From: Bacteroidota bacterium
GTDB lineage: Bacteria > Bacteroidota > Bacteroidia > J057 > JADKCL01
Direction: 5' to 3'
NCBI GenBank assembly: GCA_016718825.1
Contig: JADKCL010000031.1
Location: forward strand, 4,531-68,530
Length of the DNA stretch: 64,000 nucleotides
Shown one piece after another: positions 36,463 through 44,828 of this stretch. A program made the position numbers and the translations under genes. The notes below the pieces were generated by a model. The model was not told the origin of the DNA. It saw only the letters and a program-made list of their open reading frames with translations, and made no database searches. The first letter of the stretch is position 1. Each line of letters opens with the position of its first letter.

Positions 36463-36900
36463 TCAAAACTTGCCTGATATCAATCTAGTCCGCAGTTCCC
36501 AACGTGCACCATTGTTGTTCGATGGGTAGGCAAAAAACCTGAATTTAGGGAGGTGTAATTTGTGACGTTGAAGGAATTGGTGCACAAAGCCAGCCGGCCT
36601 GGGCCGGACACAGGGCCAGTGCTTCCCTTGATATCCTCCCCAGGCCCAGAAAAAACTGCCCTTGGGAAGCCAGTGAAGGCCGTGCAAAAATCTGAGCAAC
36701 CCCGGCAAAGGAGGATTCAGATTCGTCCTCAAAAAATAATCAGATGCCGTAGCGCAATCAACAAACGTATTGCTCGTATACCTCGTGCCTTCCCCGTCCG
36801 TTTCGAAACCTTCCGAATGCAGCAGTACCTGTGCTTGCGCAACACCAACAGCACCAAATACGAAAGCAAAAAGCAGGCAAGCGTAAATTATTCTTCTCAT
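36463..36900 (-). pseudogene. Frameshifted 5' end of the giant gene: signal peptide and N-terminal domain
   Basis: The ATG at 36900 opens MRRIIYACLLFAFVFGAVGV with cleavage after AQA, followed by LLHSEGFETDGEGTRYTSNT, a common N-terminal module of Bacteroidota exoproteins. After NLNPPLPG the frame no longer makes sense. The other two frames continue the domain in turn: VAQIFARPSLASQGQFF, then EDIKGSTGPVSGPGRLALC. At least two indels therefore lie between about 36540 and 36720. This is the true beginning of the gene ending at 26135, originally about 3590 codons. An alternative TTG start four codons upstream is unlikely. Confidence 0.7.
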
Positions 36901-37276
36901 ACGTAAACCCAATTCGAAGTAAAACTCGACCTATACGAACGAAGCCATTCTCTGTCGAATCGCCATAGTTTGGAGTCCTCAAGCCAGCAAAACACTGAAT
37001 TGCAACCCATTTAGAAAATCCAAGTTCCGGATGCCCTCCCTAAAAGGTCCAAGCCGAATCTCCAAATATCTCCGTTTTTTGGCGCAAGTCCAAATGTGTG
37101 ACTTTGCAGCCGCAAGAAGTAAACGGCACCTGAAAGCAATCATCCCAACAGGTTTAACCTTTGTACATCCTTCCAAGTCAACCTGTAACCAATTCGCATT
37201 CTTTCATTATCCTCTCAAAGGTTTCGGAAGTGCTGTTGCGCGCTGACCTTTTCAGCTTTACATAAAATTTGATGTC
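36901..37276. other. Divergent intergenic region
   Basis: Separates the minus-strand giant gene (start 36900) from the plus-strand lipoprotein (start 37277). It must hold both promoters, but I found no exact TAnnTTTG match on either strand. No RNA gene or repeat is apparent. Confidence 0.5.
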
Positions 37277-38509
37277 ATGATGGCTATTACAAATGGCCGG
37301 GGTGGGGCGTTCCAGGTAACGCTGCCCCGGGAGAAGTCTTTTATTGCCCCCTTCGCCGGATTTCAAGCCACAAGCTTGTTGATCTTCGCACTCCTTTTGC
37401 TGCAATCTTGCGGCACCCAATCAGCCGAAATGGCCTTTCACGCAGGCACAGACAACATTCGCAATCAGGTGTTTGAAGTCAAGGCCGATGCGCCCCAAAC
37501 CATTGTCGCAGAAAATGGCACCATCATCGCCATTCCCGCAGGTGCGTTCATCGACGAAATGGGCAACAGCCTCTCCGGAAACATCCAATTCCAACTCAAG
37601 GAGGCCAACCGCGACTACGAAATCCTCACCGGCGGACTCGTGACCCAAACCGGAAACGACCTGCTCGCCTCGGGCGGCATGTATATGTTCCAGGCTTTTC
37701 AAAATGGCAAAGCAGTCAAAATCAACCCCTCCGTAGGCATCTACGCTTACATGCCCACCGACAAAAAGGATCCCGCCATGGGCCTGTACAGGGGCAACTT
37801 CGACGACAGCAAATTGGATTGGAAACTGACTTCGAAAAAAGAAGGTGGCATTCCCCGCTGTGACGAAAGCAAATTCACCCGCAAGCAGTGCAAAAAGTGC
37901 GAAAACCTCGTCAAGCTCGCCAACAAGATCAAGCCCGCCAAAAAGCCCAAAAAGAACGATTACTACGCCAAAAGGCATTATTGGGAAAATGGCGTGCTCT
38001 ATTTTGCAAGTTCGGGGAGCCGCAAAACCGTGCTGAGTCAGGCGGGCATCGACGAATGCAAAGACTACCTCGCCGCAACCGAAAAGGGCCGTGACCTCCT
38101 CGCAACCGTCGATCAATACAAGGAGGAATGGAAAGACCGCGTCGGCGAATACTATTCCTACAAAATCGACAGCCTCGGCTGGTACAACATCGACAAGCTC
38201 GTCAAAGAAGACATCATCACCTTCAACGGCAAGGTGGTCGATGACGCAGGCCAACCCGTCGCCGGCGCGACTGTACACCTGTATTGCAAGGACAAAGACC
38301 TCAAAGTCCACACCTCCACCACCGCCGCCGACGGCAGCTTTGCGCTCCAATTCGTCCCCGGCCGCAACTTCATGCTCTACGCCTACGAAAAAGGCCGCGT
38401 CGGCAAAGGCAGTTACCAATTGGCAAGCGCCGGCCAACAGGTGGAGTCCGTGCAACTCGCTCAAATTGAGCCTGAAGCGGTCAAATCCTACCTCCAAGAC
38501 CTGATGTAA
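37277..38509 (+). CDS. Lipoprotein with ZU5-like and carboxypeptidase-regulatory-like domains
   Basis: 410 residues; the ATG at 37277 is immediately followed by a second ATG. A hydrophobic segment ends in the lipobox LLLLQSC (cysteine at about residue 46), so the mature protein is probably an outer-membrane lipoprotein. Residues about 65-160 (TIIAIPAGAFIDEMGNSLSG...ESGM-like SGGMYMFQA) resemble the ZU5-like fold common in Bacteroidota surface lipoproteins. A basic, cysteine-containing middle part (FTRKQCKKCENLVK...KKPKKND) follows. Residues about 315-385 (ITFNGKVVDDAGQPVAGATV...DGSFALQF) form a carboxypeptidase-regulatory-like beta-sandwich. The N-terminal extension before the hydrophobic segment is unusually long. 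The GT51 gene starts 6 bp after its stop, so both are likely one operon. Function unknown. Confidence 0.75.
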   Translation: MMAITNGRGGAFQVTLPREKSFIAPFAGFQATSLLIFALLLLQSCGTQSAEMAFHAGTDNIRNQVFEVKADAPQTIVAENGTIIAIPAGAFIDEMGNSLSGNIQFQLKEANRDYEILTGGLVTQTGNDLLASGGMYMFQAFQNGKAVKINPSVGIYAYMPTDKKDPAMGLYRGNFDDSKLDWKLTSKKEGGIPRCDESKFTRKQCKKCENLVKLANKIKPAKKPKKNDYYAKRHYWENGVLYFASSGSRKTVLSQAGIDECKDYLAATEKGRDLLATVDQYKEEWKDRVGEYYSYKIDSLGWYNIDKLVKEDIITFNGKVVDDAGQPVAGATVHLYCKDKDLKVHTSTTAADGSFALQFVPGRNFMLYAYEKGRVGKGSYQLASAGQQVESVQLAQIEPEAVKSYLQDLM

Positions 38510-38515
38510 TTTCCG

Positions 38516-39973
38516 ATGAAACCGCGCGCTAAAACCCTCCTCGTTGCCGCTACCCTGACCCTTGTGGTCGGGGTTTGCGGCGCGTGGCCGCTCCTGCGTA
38601 CACATCTGTTGCAAGCGCGGGTCGATCGCGCACTCCTGCGCCTGCACGGGATGGGCTTGCGCACGCAAGTCAGTGCAATCAAGTGGGACGGGCTTTGGAC
38701 GGCGAAACTGGATTCCATTTCGGCTTATGAAAACGGGAAAAAGGTGCTGGACCTGCAAAACATCGTCGTCGCGCTGCATCCCCAATTTTCATTTTCTGGC
38801 TCCGAATGGGTCAAGCAGATCGCATTTGAAAAAACAACGCTGTCTTGGCGGGGTTTTGAAGCAGCAGGCAGCGGATGGTTTTTCCCGGCATCGTTTGCAG
38901 GCGGATGGGACGGGCAATTGACAAAAGGCAAATTCGGCGAAAGAAGCTTGGCAGCGGCCTGCGAATTGCGACTGATTTCCTTCGGGCAAAGCCGGCTGAA
39001 TGGAAAACGCAGGAATGACATCGCCTTCTCTCTCAAAGATTTGAGAGCATTTCACCCCATGCTGGGCGATTCCGTCAAGCAATTCGGTGAGTTGGCTGGC
39101 TTTGGCAAACTGGAAACCGGGTTTGGCAAATTTGACCTCCGACGCGGCTCTTGGTTGCGCTGGGAAAAGGCCGCAATCTGGGCGAATGGGCATTGGGATT
39201 CGCGCAGCCATGCCTTTGCGCTTCAAACCGCGATGCCCTTGCAACCCGTTCAGACGATCCTGGACCCCGTGGCCGCCTTGGCACCCGAATGGTTGGCGGG
39301 AATTCGGGCCGCCGGTTCGGTGGATGGCCATTTTGAATTTTCGGCTGATCTCGACTCCTTGGAGACGCTGCACATCGAAGGCGCCCTCACGGGGCATGGC
39401 ATTCATGTCCAACAATATGGCGGTGCAGACCTGAAAAATTTGCCCGCAATCGCCCATTCACCCGCATACATTCCTTTGAATCAATTGCCCGACTACCTTG
39501 TGCAAGCAGTTGTACTTTCCGAGGATGCAGGATTTTGGGACCACCAAGGATTTGACAAAGACATCATTCGGCTGGCAATGATCGAAAATTTGGAGGAAAG
39601 GCGGTTTGTACGCGGCGCAGGCACGATTCCGATGCAGCTGATGCGCAACATTTTCCTGCATCATGGCAAACAAGCCGACCGCAAATTGGCCGAAATCACG
39701 CTGACATGGCTGGCCCAATCGCAAAAAATTCTTTCGAAGGAAGAAGAATTGACCTGCTATTTGAACTTGATCGAATGGGGAGAAGACGGTTCGGACTGGG
39801 GGAACGGGTTGGGAACGAGTTGGGGAAATCCATTTTTGGGATACGCGCGGCGGCTTGGTTTTATTTTCGGAAGGCGCCGCAACAGATCAATGTCGATGAA
39901 GCGATTTTTTTGGCCTGCATCATTCCGAATCCACGCCATGCCGCTGCTTTGCTCGAAGATGACGGGAGCCTGA
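38516..39973 (+). CDS. GT51 peptidoglycan glycosyltransferase, frameshifted (5' part)
   Basis: The protein starts with a single membrane anchor (about residues 7-30). A region of about 280 residues follows, resembling the AsmA-like segment that precedes the enzyme domain in some Bacteroidota homologues. The glycosyltransferase family 51 domain begins near residue 325: VLSEDAGFWDHQGFD carries the catalytic-type ED..F..H.G motif, RGAGTIPMQLMRNIFL corresponds to the GGSTI.QQL.KN motif, and RKLAEI and YLNLIEWG follow. GT51 enzymes polymerise lipid II into glycan strands. No transpeptidase domain is present. The frame breaks at the five-T run at 39833-39837: adding one T gives NPFFGIRAAAWFYF, continuing the family pattern. 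The residues printed after that point, up to 39973, are out of frame. Confidence 0.75.
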   Translation: MKPRAKTLLVAATLTLVVGVCGAWPLLRTHLLQARVDRALLRLHGMGLRTQVSAIKWDGLWTAKLDSISAYENGKKVLDLQNIVVALHPQFSFSGSEWVKQIAFEKTTLSWRGFEAAGSGWFFPASFAGGWDGQLTKGKFGERSLAAACELRLISFGQSRLNGKRRNDIAFSLKDLRAFHPMLGDSVKQFGELAGFGKLETGFGKFDLRRGSWLRWEKAAIWANGHWDSRSHAFALQTAMPLQPVQTILDPVAALAPEWLAGIRAAGSVDGHFEFSADLDSLETLHIEGALTGHGIHVQQYGGADLKNLPAIAHSPAYIPLNQLPDYLVQAVVLSEDAGFWDHQGFDKDIIRLAMIENLEERRFVRGAGTIPMQLMRNIFLHHGKQADRKLAEITLTWLAQSQKILSKEEELTCYLNLIEWGEDGSDWGNGLGTSWGNPFLGYARRLGFIFGRRRNRSMSMKRFFWPASFRIHAMPLLCSKMTGA

Positions 39974-40089
39974 CCCCGTATGCGCAGGAATACTTTGACA
40001 CGATGCGATGGATGCTCTACGAAGGTGATTGGATCGGGGAGGAATGGCTCCAGGCTGAATATCCCGTCTTCCGCAGGGCTAGAACCTGA
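39706..40089 (+). pseudogene. 3' part of the frameshifted GT51 glycosyltransferase
   Basis: From about 39838 this frame reads FGIRAAAWFYFRKAPQQINV and DEAIFLACIIPNPRHAAALL, the normal GT51 continuation (consensus YGI.AAA.YYFGK......EAA.LA..P.NP). The sequence before 39838 in this frame is not real coding. Joined with the piece starting at 38516, the gene would span 38516-40089, about 525 codons. The stretch between EWG and FGI is longer than usual for the family. Confidence 0.7.
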
Positions 40090-40153
40090 CCAACCATGCC
40101 CTACAGACCTGTCCAACAAGGCTGATTCGATCCAACCTCACTGGGAATTCCCA

Positions 40154-40183
40154 TTGGCTTCATTTCCCGAAAACGAATATTTG
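40154..40183 (+). promoter_or_regulatory. Candidate promoter of the five-gene envelope operon
   Basis: TTG (40154-40156), a 19-nt spacer and AATATTTG (40176-40183) fit the Bacteroidota -33/-7 pattern with one mismatch in TAnnTTTG. Transcription would begin about 68 nt upstream of the ATG at 40258. Confidence 0.4.
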
Positions 40184-40257
40184 GCTGAGTCGCAACGAAT
40201 TTTCTATAAAAACTAGTTAATTTGTCGCGAAAGAGTAACTAGAAAGGAAACCGCCCG

Positions 40258-40989
40258 ATGGGTATCAGAGATTTATTTTTTGGCAAAGAAGAAGAAGAGG
40301 AAGAAGACGACCTCAACCCCCAAGCAAAAGAACGACCTGTCGCCAAGGTCAAACCCGGCAACGATGACAGTGAATTCGGGTTTCTCGAAAACACGAACCC
40401 TGTCGCCGAAAAATCCGTATTGGATGCTCCTGTGGAGGTAACACCACCTGTTTCTTCCAAGGAAGTCGAGGCCGAACTCAAGGAATTGAGGACCCTCATG
40501 GAGCAGGAAAGAAAGGAAAAGAACTTGGGCGCTGAATACTTTGGCTTTTTGAAAGCACTCGGCAATGAGGACGACAGCGACGCCCATCAACGCACCCTGC
40601 GCACACTCAACGCCGTCAGGGAGCAGTTTTCCGTGGGATCTACACTCACCTGGAAAATGTTGATCGACAGTGCCAAAAGCTGCATGTCATGGCTCAGCAC
40701 GCATACCAATCAGAAGGTCAGCAAATTGCTTGCAGACCGCCAATCGGCCAATGCCAACTTTGCCCTCCAAATCCAGAAGGCCGAATTGGCCATTCAGGAA
40801 AACGAGGAAAAGATCCTGCGCCTTCAAAAAGAAATCGAAGTCCAAAAATCGGTGAAGCAAACCGCTGAAAAGGGTCAAAAAATGGCCGAATCCGATTTCG
40901 AAAAGAAAAAGAACACCATTGATACGGCCTCTGTGCAAATGGCCAATGACATCGCGACTGACATTGCCCGCTTTCAAGGGGAGTCTTAA
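40258..40989 (+). CDS. Acidic N-terminal, coiled-coil protein of unknown function (operon gene 1)
   Basis: 243 residues without signal peptide or membrane segment, so probably cytoplasmic. It opens MGIRDLFFGKEEEEEEDDLN, a short hydrophobic/acidic head, followed by a low-complexity linker. A helical part from about residue 65 (EVEAELKELRTLMEQERKEK) and a long coiled coil at about 150-225 (ADRQSANANFALQIQKAELA...LRLQKEIE) follow. I do not recognise a family. The next gene starts about 26 nt after the stop in the same direction and also encodes a coiled coil, so the two could form a complex at the inner membrane. First gene of the operon with the OmpA-fused binding protein and ABC genes. Confidence 0.7.
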   Translation: MGIRDLFFGKEEEEEEDDLNPQAKERPVAKVKPGNDDSEFGFLENTNPVAEKSVLDAPVEVTPPVSSKEVEAELKELRTLMEQERKEKNLGAEYFGFLKALGNEDDSDAHQRTLRTLNAVREQFSVGSTLTWKMLIDSAKSCMSWLSTHTNQKVSKLLADRQSANANFALQIQKAELAIQENEEKILRLQKEIEVQKSVKQTAEKGQKMAESDFEKKKNTIDTASVQMANDIATDIARFQGES

Positions 40990-41015
40990 CTGCGAATAAA
41001 CAAGAACGAAAGTTG

Positions 41016-41999
41016 ATGGAACTCAAGGAATCGGAAATAGAGCTCTACAAACGGCAAGTCTCATTCAAGGCCTTTTCGACCTTGGCCTACACTGCCTTGG
41101 GAGTTGGCCTCGCAGGAGCGATCGCTTTTGCGGGATGGGTTGTCACGCCTTTTGTCTTGAGTTACATTCCGCATACCCCTTCTTGGGGCCTATTGCGCTT
41201 TTTCACGACCCTCGTCGGTTGGGGCACGATTCCGGCATTTATCCTTTCCAATCCCAAGCGCATCTTCAAGGCCATGCGCGCGCGGGTTTTTGGCTGGTTC
41301 AAACGCATCAAAAAGTTACCGCCCACCGAGTTGGCCCTCGCCAATCTTGAGCAAGTCAGGCGTCAATATGAATCCGCAAAGCTGTTTCATACCAAGGCCA
41401 AGGACCTCGGACGACGCATCAGCCAAGATTTCCTCACGGCACGCAAGGACCTCAACCTACTGGAGAGTGAATTGCAGGAAATCGTTCCTGAATACCTGCG
41501 CCAAAAGGAGAAACTGGCAACGATGAACTACGACCAAAAAGCTGAATTCCTCGAACTGGAATCGCTGGTCAAACGCAAAAATGCCGAATTCAAGGCAATG
41601 GAAAAGTCAGTGAAAGCGCTTGAAGTCCAAAAGACCGAGCACGACAAACGCACGCTGATGGTGCAATCCAAATACCTCGAGTTTGAAAATCTCGTCGCGC
41701 AATCCGAATACGTGTACAAGGTGATCTGCTCGCAGGTCAAATACGCCGACGACATGGAGTCTTTCCGGCAGGAGTTTGAAAACCTCCGGGCGAATGTCGG
41801 TGGCTCGAATATCACTGAAGCGATGGACTCCGAGGTCCTGCAGCAGGAGCTTGAGTACCGCGTGACACGCGCCGACGCGCTCTTTCACGAGATGATGTCG
41901 CCCGACAACTATGAAGCCACAGGTGACAGCTCCATGGGCTACGACTTGGGGACGGATCTTGACCGGTTTGTGAACCCCAACGACACCGTTTCGTCTTGA
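41016..41999 (+). CDS. Membrane-anchored coiled-coil protein of unknown function (operon gene 2)
   Basis: The ATG at 41016 is chosen over a TTG one codon earlier; 327 residues. Two hydrophobic segments near the N-terminus (about residues 18-45, TLAYTALGVGLAGAIAFAGW, and 52-78, including FFTTLVGWGTIPAF) are followed by a basic stretch (KRIFKAMRARVFGWFKRIKK). A long charged coiled coil then runs from about 110 to 290, ending in an acidic tail. By the positive-inside rule the coiled coil faces the cytoplasm. It lies between the soluble coiled-coil gene and the OmpA-fusion gene, about 95 nt upstream of the latter. No family recognised. A scaffold or energy-coupling partner for the downstream envelope protein is a guess. 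Confidence 0.7.
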   Translation: MELKESEIELYKRQVSFKAFSTLAYTALGVGLAGAIAFAGWVVTPFVLSYIPHTPSWGLLRFFTTLVGWGTIPAFILSNPKRIFKAMRARVFGWFKRIKKLPPTELALANLEQVRRQYESAKLFHTKAKDLGRRISQDFLTARKDLNLLESELQEIVPEYLRQKEKLATMNYDQKAEFLELESLVKRKNAEFKAMEKSVKALEVQKTEHDKRTLMVQSKYLEFENLVAQSEYVYKVICSQVKYADDMESFRQEFENLRANVGGSNITEAMDSEVLQQELEYRVTRADALFHEMMSPDNYEATGDSSMGYDLGTDLDRFVNPNDTVSS

Positions 42000-42093
42000 A
42001 AATCAAAAGTGAAACCCGCAAAAAGGTTCTTCGGGGCCGATATGAATACCAACTTTTTCCCTCTGAATTTCACAATGCATAATTTCTACTAAC

Positions 42094-43938
42094 ATGAGTT
42101 TCCTCACAAAGAAATTTGGCCGGTTTACCGGATTCGTTTGGATCCTGATCGTCGTGGGCGGCGGTGGTATCCTCACAGCTGTCTATTATCTATGGTTGCA
42201 ACCGTATTTCACCCTCACTGCCGCAGAAACGCAAAAGATTGCCTTGAGCGACGAGCAACGCATTTCGCTGCAAACCGCGCCAGCAAATATTCGCGATACA
42301 ACGGTTTTGCTTCCATTTGATCAGCTTTCCCATTATACCAACGAAAAATCGACCATTCCAGGCGCACTTTGGAAATGGGACGGTATTCCTTGGAATGCAA
42401 CCTCCGTCGCAGCCTTGGCCAATGGAGGTTCTGTGACCAAGAAAAATTCGTTGCTGGAAAAAGCTGGCATTCGCCTCAAAATCAACCGCGTGGACATGTA
42501 TTCCGACATTCAGGAAAACATGCTCAAATTTGCGGAGTCCTTCAACACCGACCCGAGCTCGACGCAAGGAACGCAGTTTTGCACGATCATGGGCGATGCG
42601 ACGCCGATCTTCATTTCCGGATTGAACGACAAACTCAAAGAGATCAACCCTGAATTTCAGGCCAAAATCTTTTACACCCTTGGCCGCTCCGCCGGCGAAG
42701 ACGCCTTCATCGGGCCACAACGATTTTTGGACGACCCGCAGACCCTGCGCGGCGCAACCTGCATCGTCGTCTTGCTCGATGGCGACCAAAACATCCCCAT
42801 TCTGTTTGCCGAGGCCAATGGTATCCCCATCAACCCCGATGCCAACACTTGGGACCCCAACGCGCTCAACTTCAAATATGTCGATGACTTCATGCAGACG
42901 CCCAAGGAGTTTTTGCTGGGCAAGGCAGAAACCCGCATCCACAAAATCACCGGCAAGGAAGTCAAAATCACTCCTAATTGCTTCTCAACTTGGACCCCTG
43001 CCGACGTGTACTTCGCAGACAATTACACGGGCGACAGCGCCATGGTGCGCATCCTCTCGACCAAGGAAAACATCAATCAGATGTTGTGCACCGTCATTGG
43101 CTTGAACAAGCACCTGGAGCAGGAAAGTCAGAAGATCGCGAAGATGTTGGTGGCTTTTGACGAAGCCGGTAACCGCATCAAGACCTATCCTTCCGAGCTC
43201 ATGATGGCCTCCAATGCCATTGCGGAGATTTTCTCCCCCAATGACAAGGAGCGTACAGGTGCATGGTGGTACAAGTATTACAACGGCGACACGGTGAAGC
43301 GCCCCGGCTACAAAATTTTGCTGGGTGGATCAGGTTCCATGAACCTCTCCGAATCCGCAGATGCCATTGGCGTCGGCGAAGAGGCAAGTGGCTATTACAA
43401 AACCACTTACACCACCTTTGGAGACCTCTATGTCAAGCTGTTCAACAGCAACCTTTCCAAATATGTACCTGCCGAACAAGCTTTTGAAGGCAAGTACATC
43501 CAACTCGCCTTCGACCAGAAGAAGAAGGCAGGCCAAGGCATTGCTACCGAAACGCCTAAAGTATACGAAACGGGAACCTCCAAAAAGGTCGTCACCCAGC
43601 GTGACTACGCCATCGAATTCAATTCGGGCCAGGCAAGTCTTACTTCCAAGGGCGTCAAGACTTTGGACGAAGTGCTCGGTCAGTTGACCATTTCCGCTGG
43701 TTTGCGTATCCGCATCAGCGGCTACACCGACAGCGACGGTAGCCCTGAAACCAACATGGTGCTCTCCGAAAACCGCGCCAATGCCGTCAGGGACTACCTC
43801 ATGAAAAAAGGCGGTGGCAACTTCTCCAAGGAGCGCTTTGAGGCTGTAAAAGGCTTTGGGGTCTCCAACAAGTTTTCCAACACGGTCCCGGCTGAAAAAG
43901 CCAAAAACCGTCGCGTGGAGATTTCCTTGGTGGAATAA
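42094..43938 (+). CDS. Membrane-anchored solute-binding-like protein fused to an OmpA domain (operon gene 3)
   Basis: 614 residues. One N-terminal membrane segment (about 13-37, FVWILIVVGGGGILTAVYYL) leaves the rest in the periplasm. Residues about 90-400 resemble the periplasmic binding domain of NitT/TauT ABC systems (WDGIPWNATSVAALANGG, then LLEKAGIRLKI). That assignment is supported by the permease and ATPase genes downstream. The C-terminal about 110 residues are a clear OmpA-type peptidoglycan-binding domain: AIEFNSGQASLTSKGVK, GYTDSDGSPETN, LSENRANAVRDYL and NRRVEISL. Tethering a binding domain to the inner membrane at one end and to peptidoglycan at the other is unusual for an ABC importer. 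A strong intrinsic terminator lies just after the stop. The substrate is not evident. Confidence 0.75.
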   Translation: MSFLTKKFGRFTGFVWILIVVGGGGILTAVYYLWLQPYFTLTAAETQKIALSDEQRISLQTAPANIRDTTVLLPFDQLSHYTNEKSTIPGALWKWDGIPWNATSVAALANGGSVTKKNSLLEKAGIRLKINRVDMYSDIQENMLKFAESFNTDPSSTQGTQFCTIMGDATPIFISGLNDKLKEINPEFQAKIFYTLGRSAGEDAFIGPQRFLDDPQTLRGATCIVVLLDGDQNIPILFAEANGIPINPDANTWDPNALNFKYVDDFMQTPKEFLLGKAETRIHKITGKEVKITPNCFSTWTPADVYFADNYTGDSAMVRILSTKENINQMLCTVIGLNKHLEQESQKIAKMLVAFDEAGNRIKTYPSELMMASNAIAEIFSPNDKERTGAWWYKYYNGDTVKRPGYKILLGGSGSMNLSESADAIGVGEEASGYYKTTYTTFGDLYVKLFNSNLSKYVPAEQAFEGKYIQLAFDQKKKAGQGIATETPKVYETGTSKKVVTQRDYAIEFNSGQASLTSKGVKTLDEVLGQLTISAGLRIRISGYTDSDGSPETNMVLSENRANAVRDYLMKKGGGNFSKERFEAVKGFGVSNKFSNTVPAEKAKNRRVEISLVE

Positions 43939-43956
43939 CGTTCCGCGTCATCACAG

Positions 43957-43995
43957 GGATGCGCGGGACCAACAGGTTTCGCGCATCCTTTTTTT
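43957..43995 (+). terminator. Intrinsic terminator inside the operon, before the permease
   Basis: A perfect 9-bp stem GGATGCGCG (43957-43965) pairs with 43980-43988 around a 14-nt loop and is followed by seven T (43989-43995). It lies 18 nt after the stop of the OmpA-fusion gene and about 20 nt before the permease ATG. Transcription of the permease and ATPase must therefore come from read-through or an unseen promoter. Confidence 0.8.
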
Positions 43996-44015
43996 CAAGA
44001 CTTCTGTTTACCCAA

Positions 44016-44828
44016 ATGGCAATGAAAGAAAAGTCTGGATTCAAGGATGTCATCTCGCTCAACGGTCAAACGACCGGCGCTTGGTCCTACATTCCCTACT
44101 TGTTTACGTTGGTCATGCTCGTCCTTTTCTGGGTCATGATCATGCCCAATGTGATTCCGGGTCCGCTTGAAATTCTAGGCGCATTTCCGACCTTGATCAA
44201 GGAGCAACAGCTGTTCGCGCACTGGGCATCGACCTTTAAATTGACCGCTGTGGCGCTGCTTTGCAGCATTGTGGCCGCATTATTGATCTCCTTTTCGACG
44301 GTGCTTCCGCTCATGCGTCCCTTGGTGGCCTTTGTCACCAAAATGCGGTTTCTGTCCTTGGTGGGCATCTCGATTGTTTTTGTGATGCTGGCGGATGACC
44401 TGACCACGGCGCGCATTTACTTGCTCATGTTTGGCATCGTGCCTTATATGACCACGAGCATCGTTTCGGTGGTTGATTCGACGGAAAAACTGCGGCTGGA
44501 TTGTGCCAAGACTTTGGGACTGTCGCCTTGGCAACAGGTTTGGCATATTCAAATCCGGGAGAAGGCGGGCGACATTGCGGATGTGATCCGGCAAAATCTC
44601 GCCATGGCTTTTATGATGCTGACGTTCGTGGAACTGCGCGTACGCGAAGGCGGCGGCGTGGGCGTCCTCTTGGAAGACCTTCACAAAAGCGGCAAAGGTT
44701 ACGATATGATTTTTGCGCTGCAACTGTCCATTCTCTTGGTGGGGATCGGCTTGGATGCGCTTTCATTTTACCTGATCCGTATGGCATTTCCATTTTCATT
44801 CATTAGAAAAGAGGGCGGCAAGCAATGA
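44016..44828 (+). CDS. ABC transporter permease, NitT/TauT type (operon gene 4)
   Basis: About 270 residues. The ATG at 44016 (MAMKEKSGFKDVIS) is chosen because the in-frame ATG at 43959 lies inside the terminator stem. Five to six membrane segments are visible: about 30-55 (YLFTLVMLVLFWVMIM), 80-105, 112-135, 142-165 and 225-250. The cytoplasmic EAA-type loop typical of binding-protein-dependent permeases reads DCAKTLGLSPWQQVWHI, and the segment GGGVGVLLEDLHKSG matches the TauC/SsuC pattern. It should form the membrane channel of an importer with the ATPase, whose ATG overlaps this stop by 4 nt (translational coupling). Substrate unknown; the family handles nitrate, taurine, sulfonates and thiamine precursors. 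Confidence 0.8.
   Translation: MAMKEKSGFKDVISLNGQTTGAWSYIPYLFTLVMLVLFWVMIMPNVIPGPLEILGAFPTLIKEQQLFAHWASTFKLTAVALLCSIVAALLISFSTVLPLMRPLVAFVTKMRFLSLVGISIVFVMLADDLTTARIYLLMFGIVPYMTTSIVSVVDSTEKLRLDCAKTLGLSPWQQVWHIQIREKAGDIADVIRQNLAMAFMMLTFVELRVREGGGVGVLLEDLHKSGKGYDMIFALQLSILLVGIGLDALSFYLIRMAFPFSFIRKEGGKQ

Noticed and set aside
37421..38785. 454-codon minus-strand open frame
   Set aside because: Antisense to the lipoprotein gene and the start of the GT51 gene. The plus frames have a lipobox, a regulatory-like domain and GT51 motifs; the antisense product has none.
38789..39457. 222-codon minus-strand open frame
   Set aside because: Lies opposite the GT51 gene, with no recognisable feature.
42190..42942. 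250-codon minus-strand open frame
   Set aside because: Antisense to the OmpA-fusion gene, whose plus frame is well supported.
43959..44015. Upstream ATG for the permease gene
   Set aside because: It lies in the stem of the intrinsic terminator; the ATG at 44016 gives a normal permease N-terminus.
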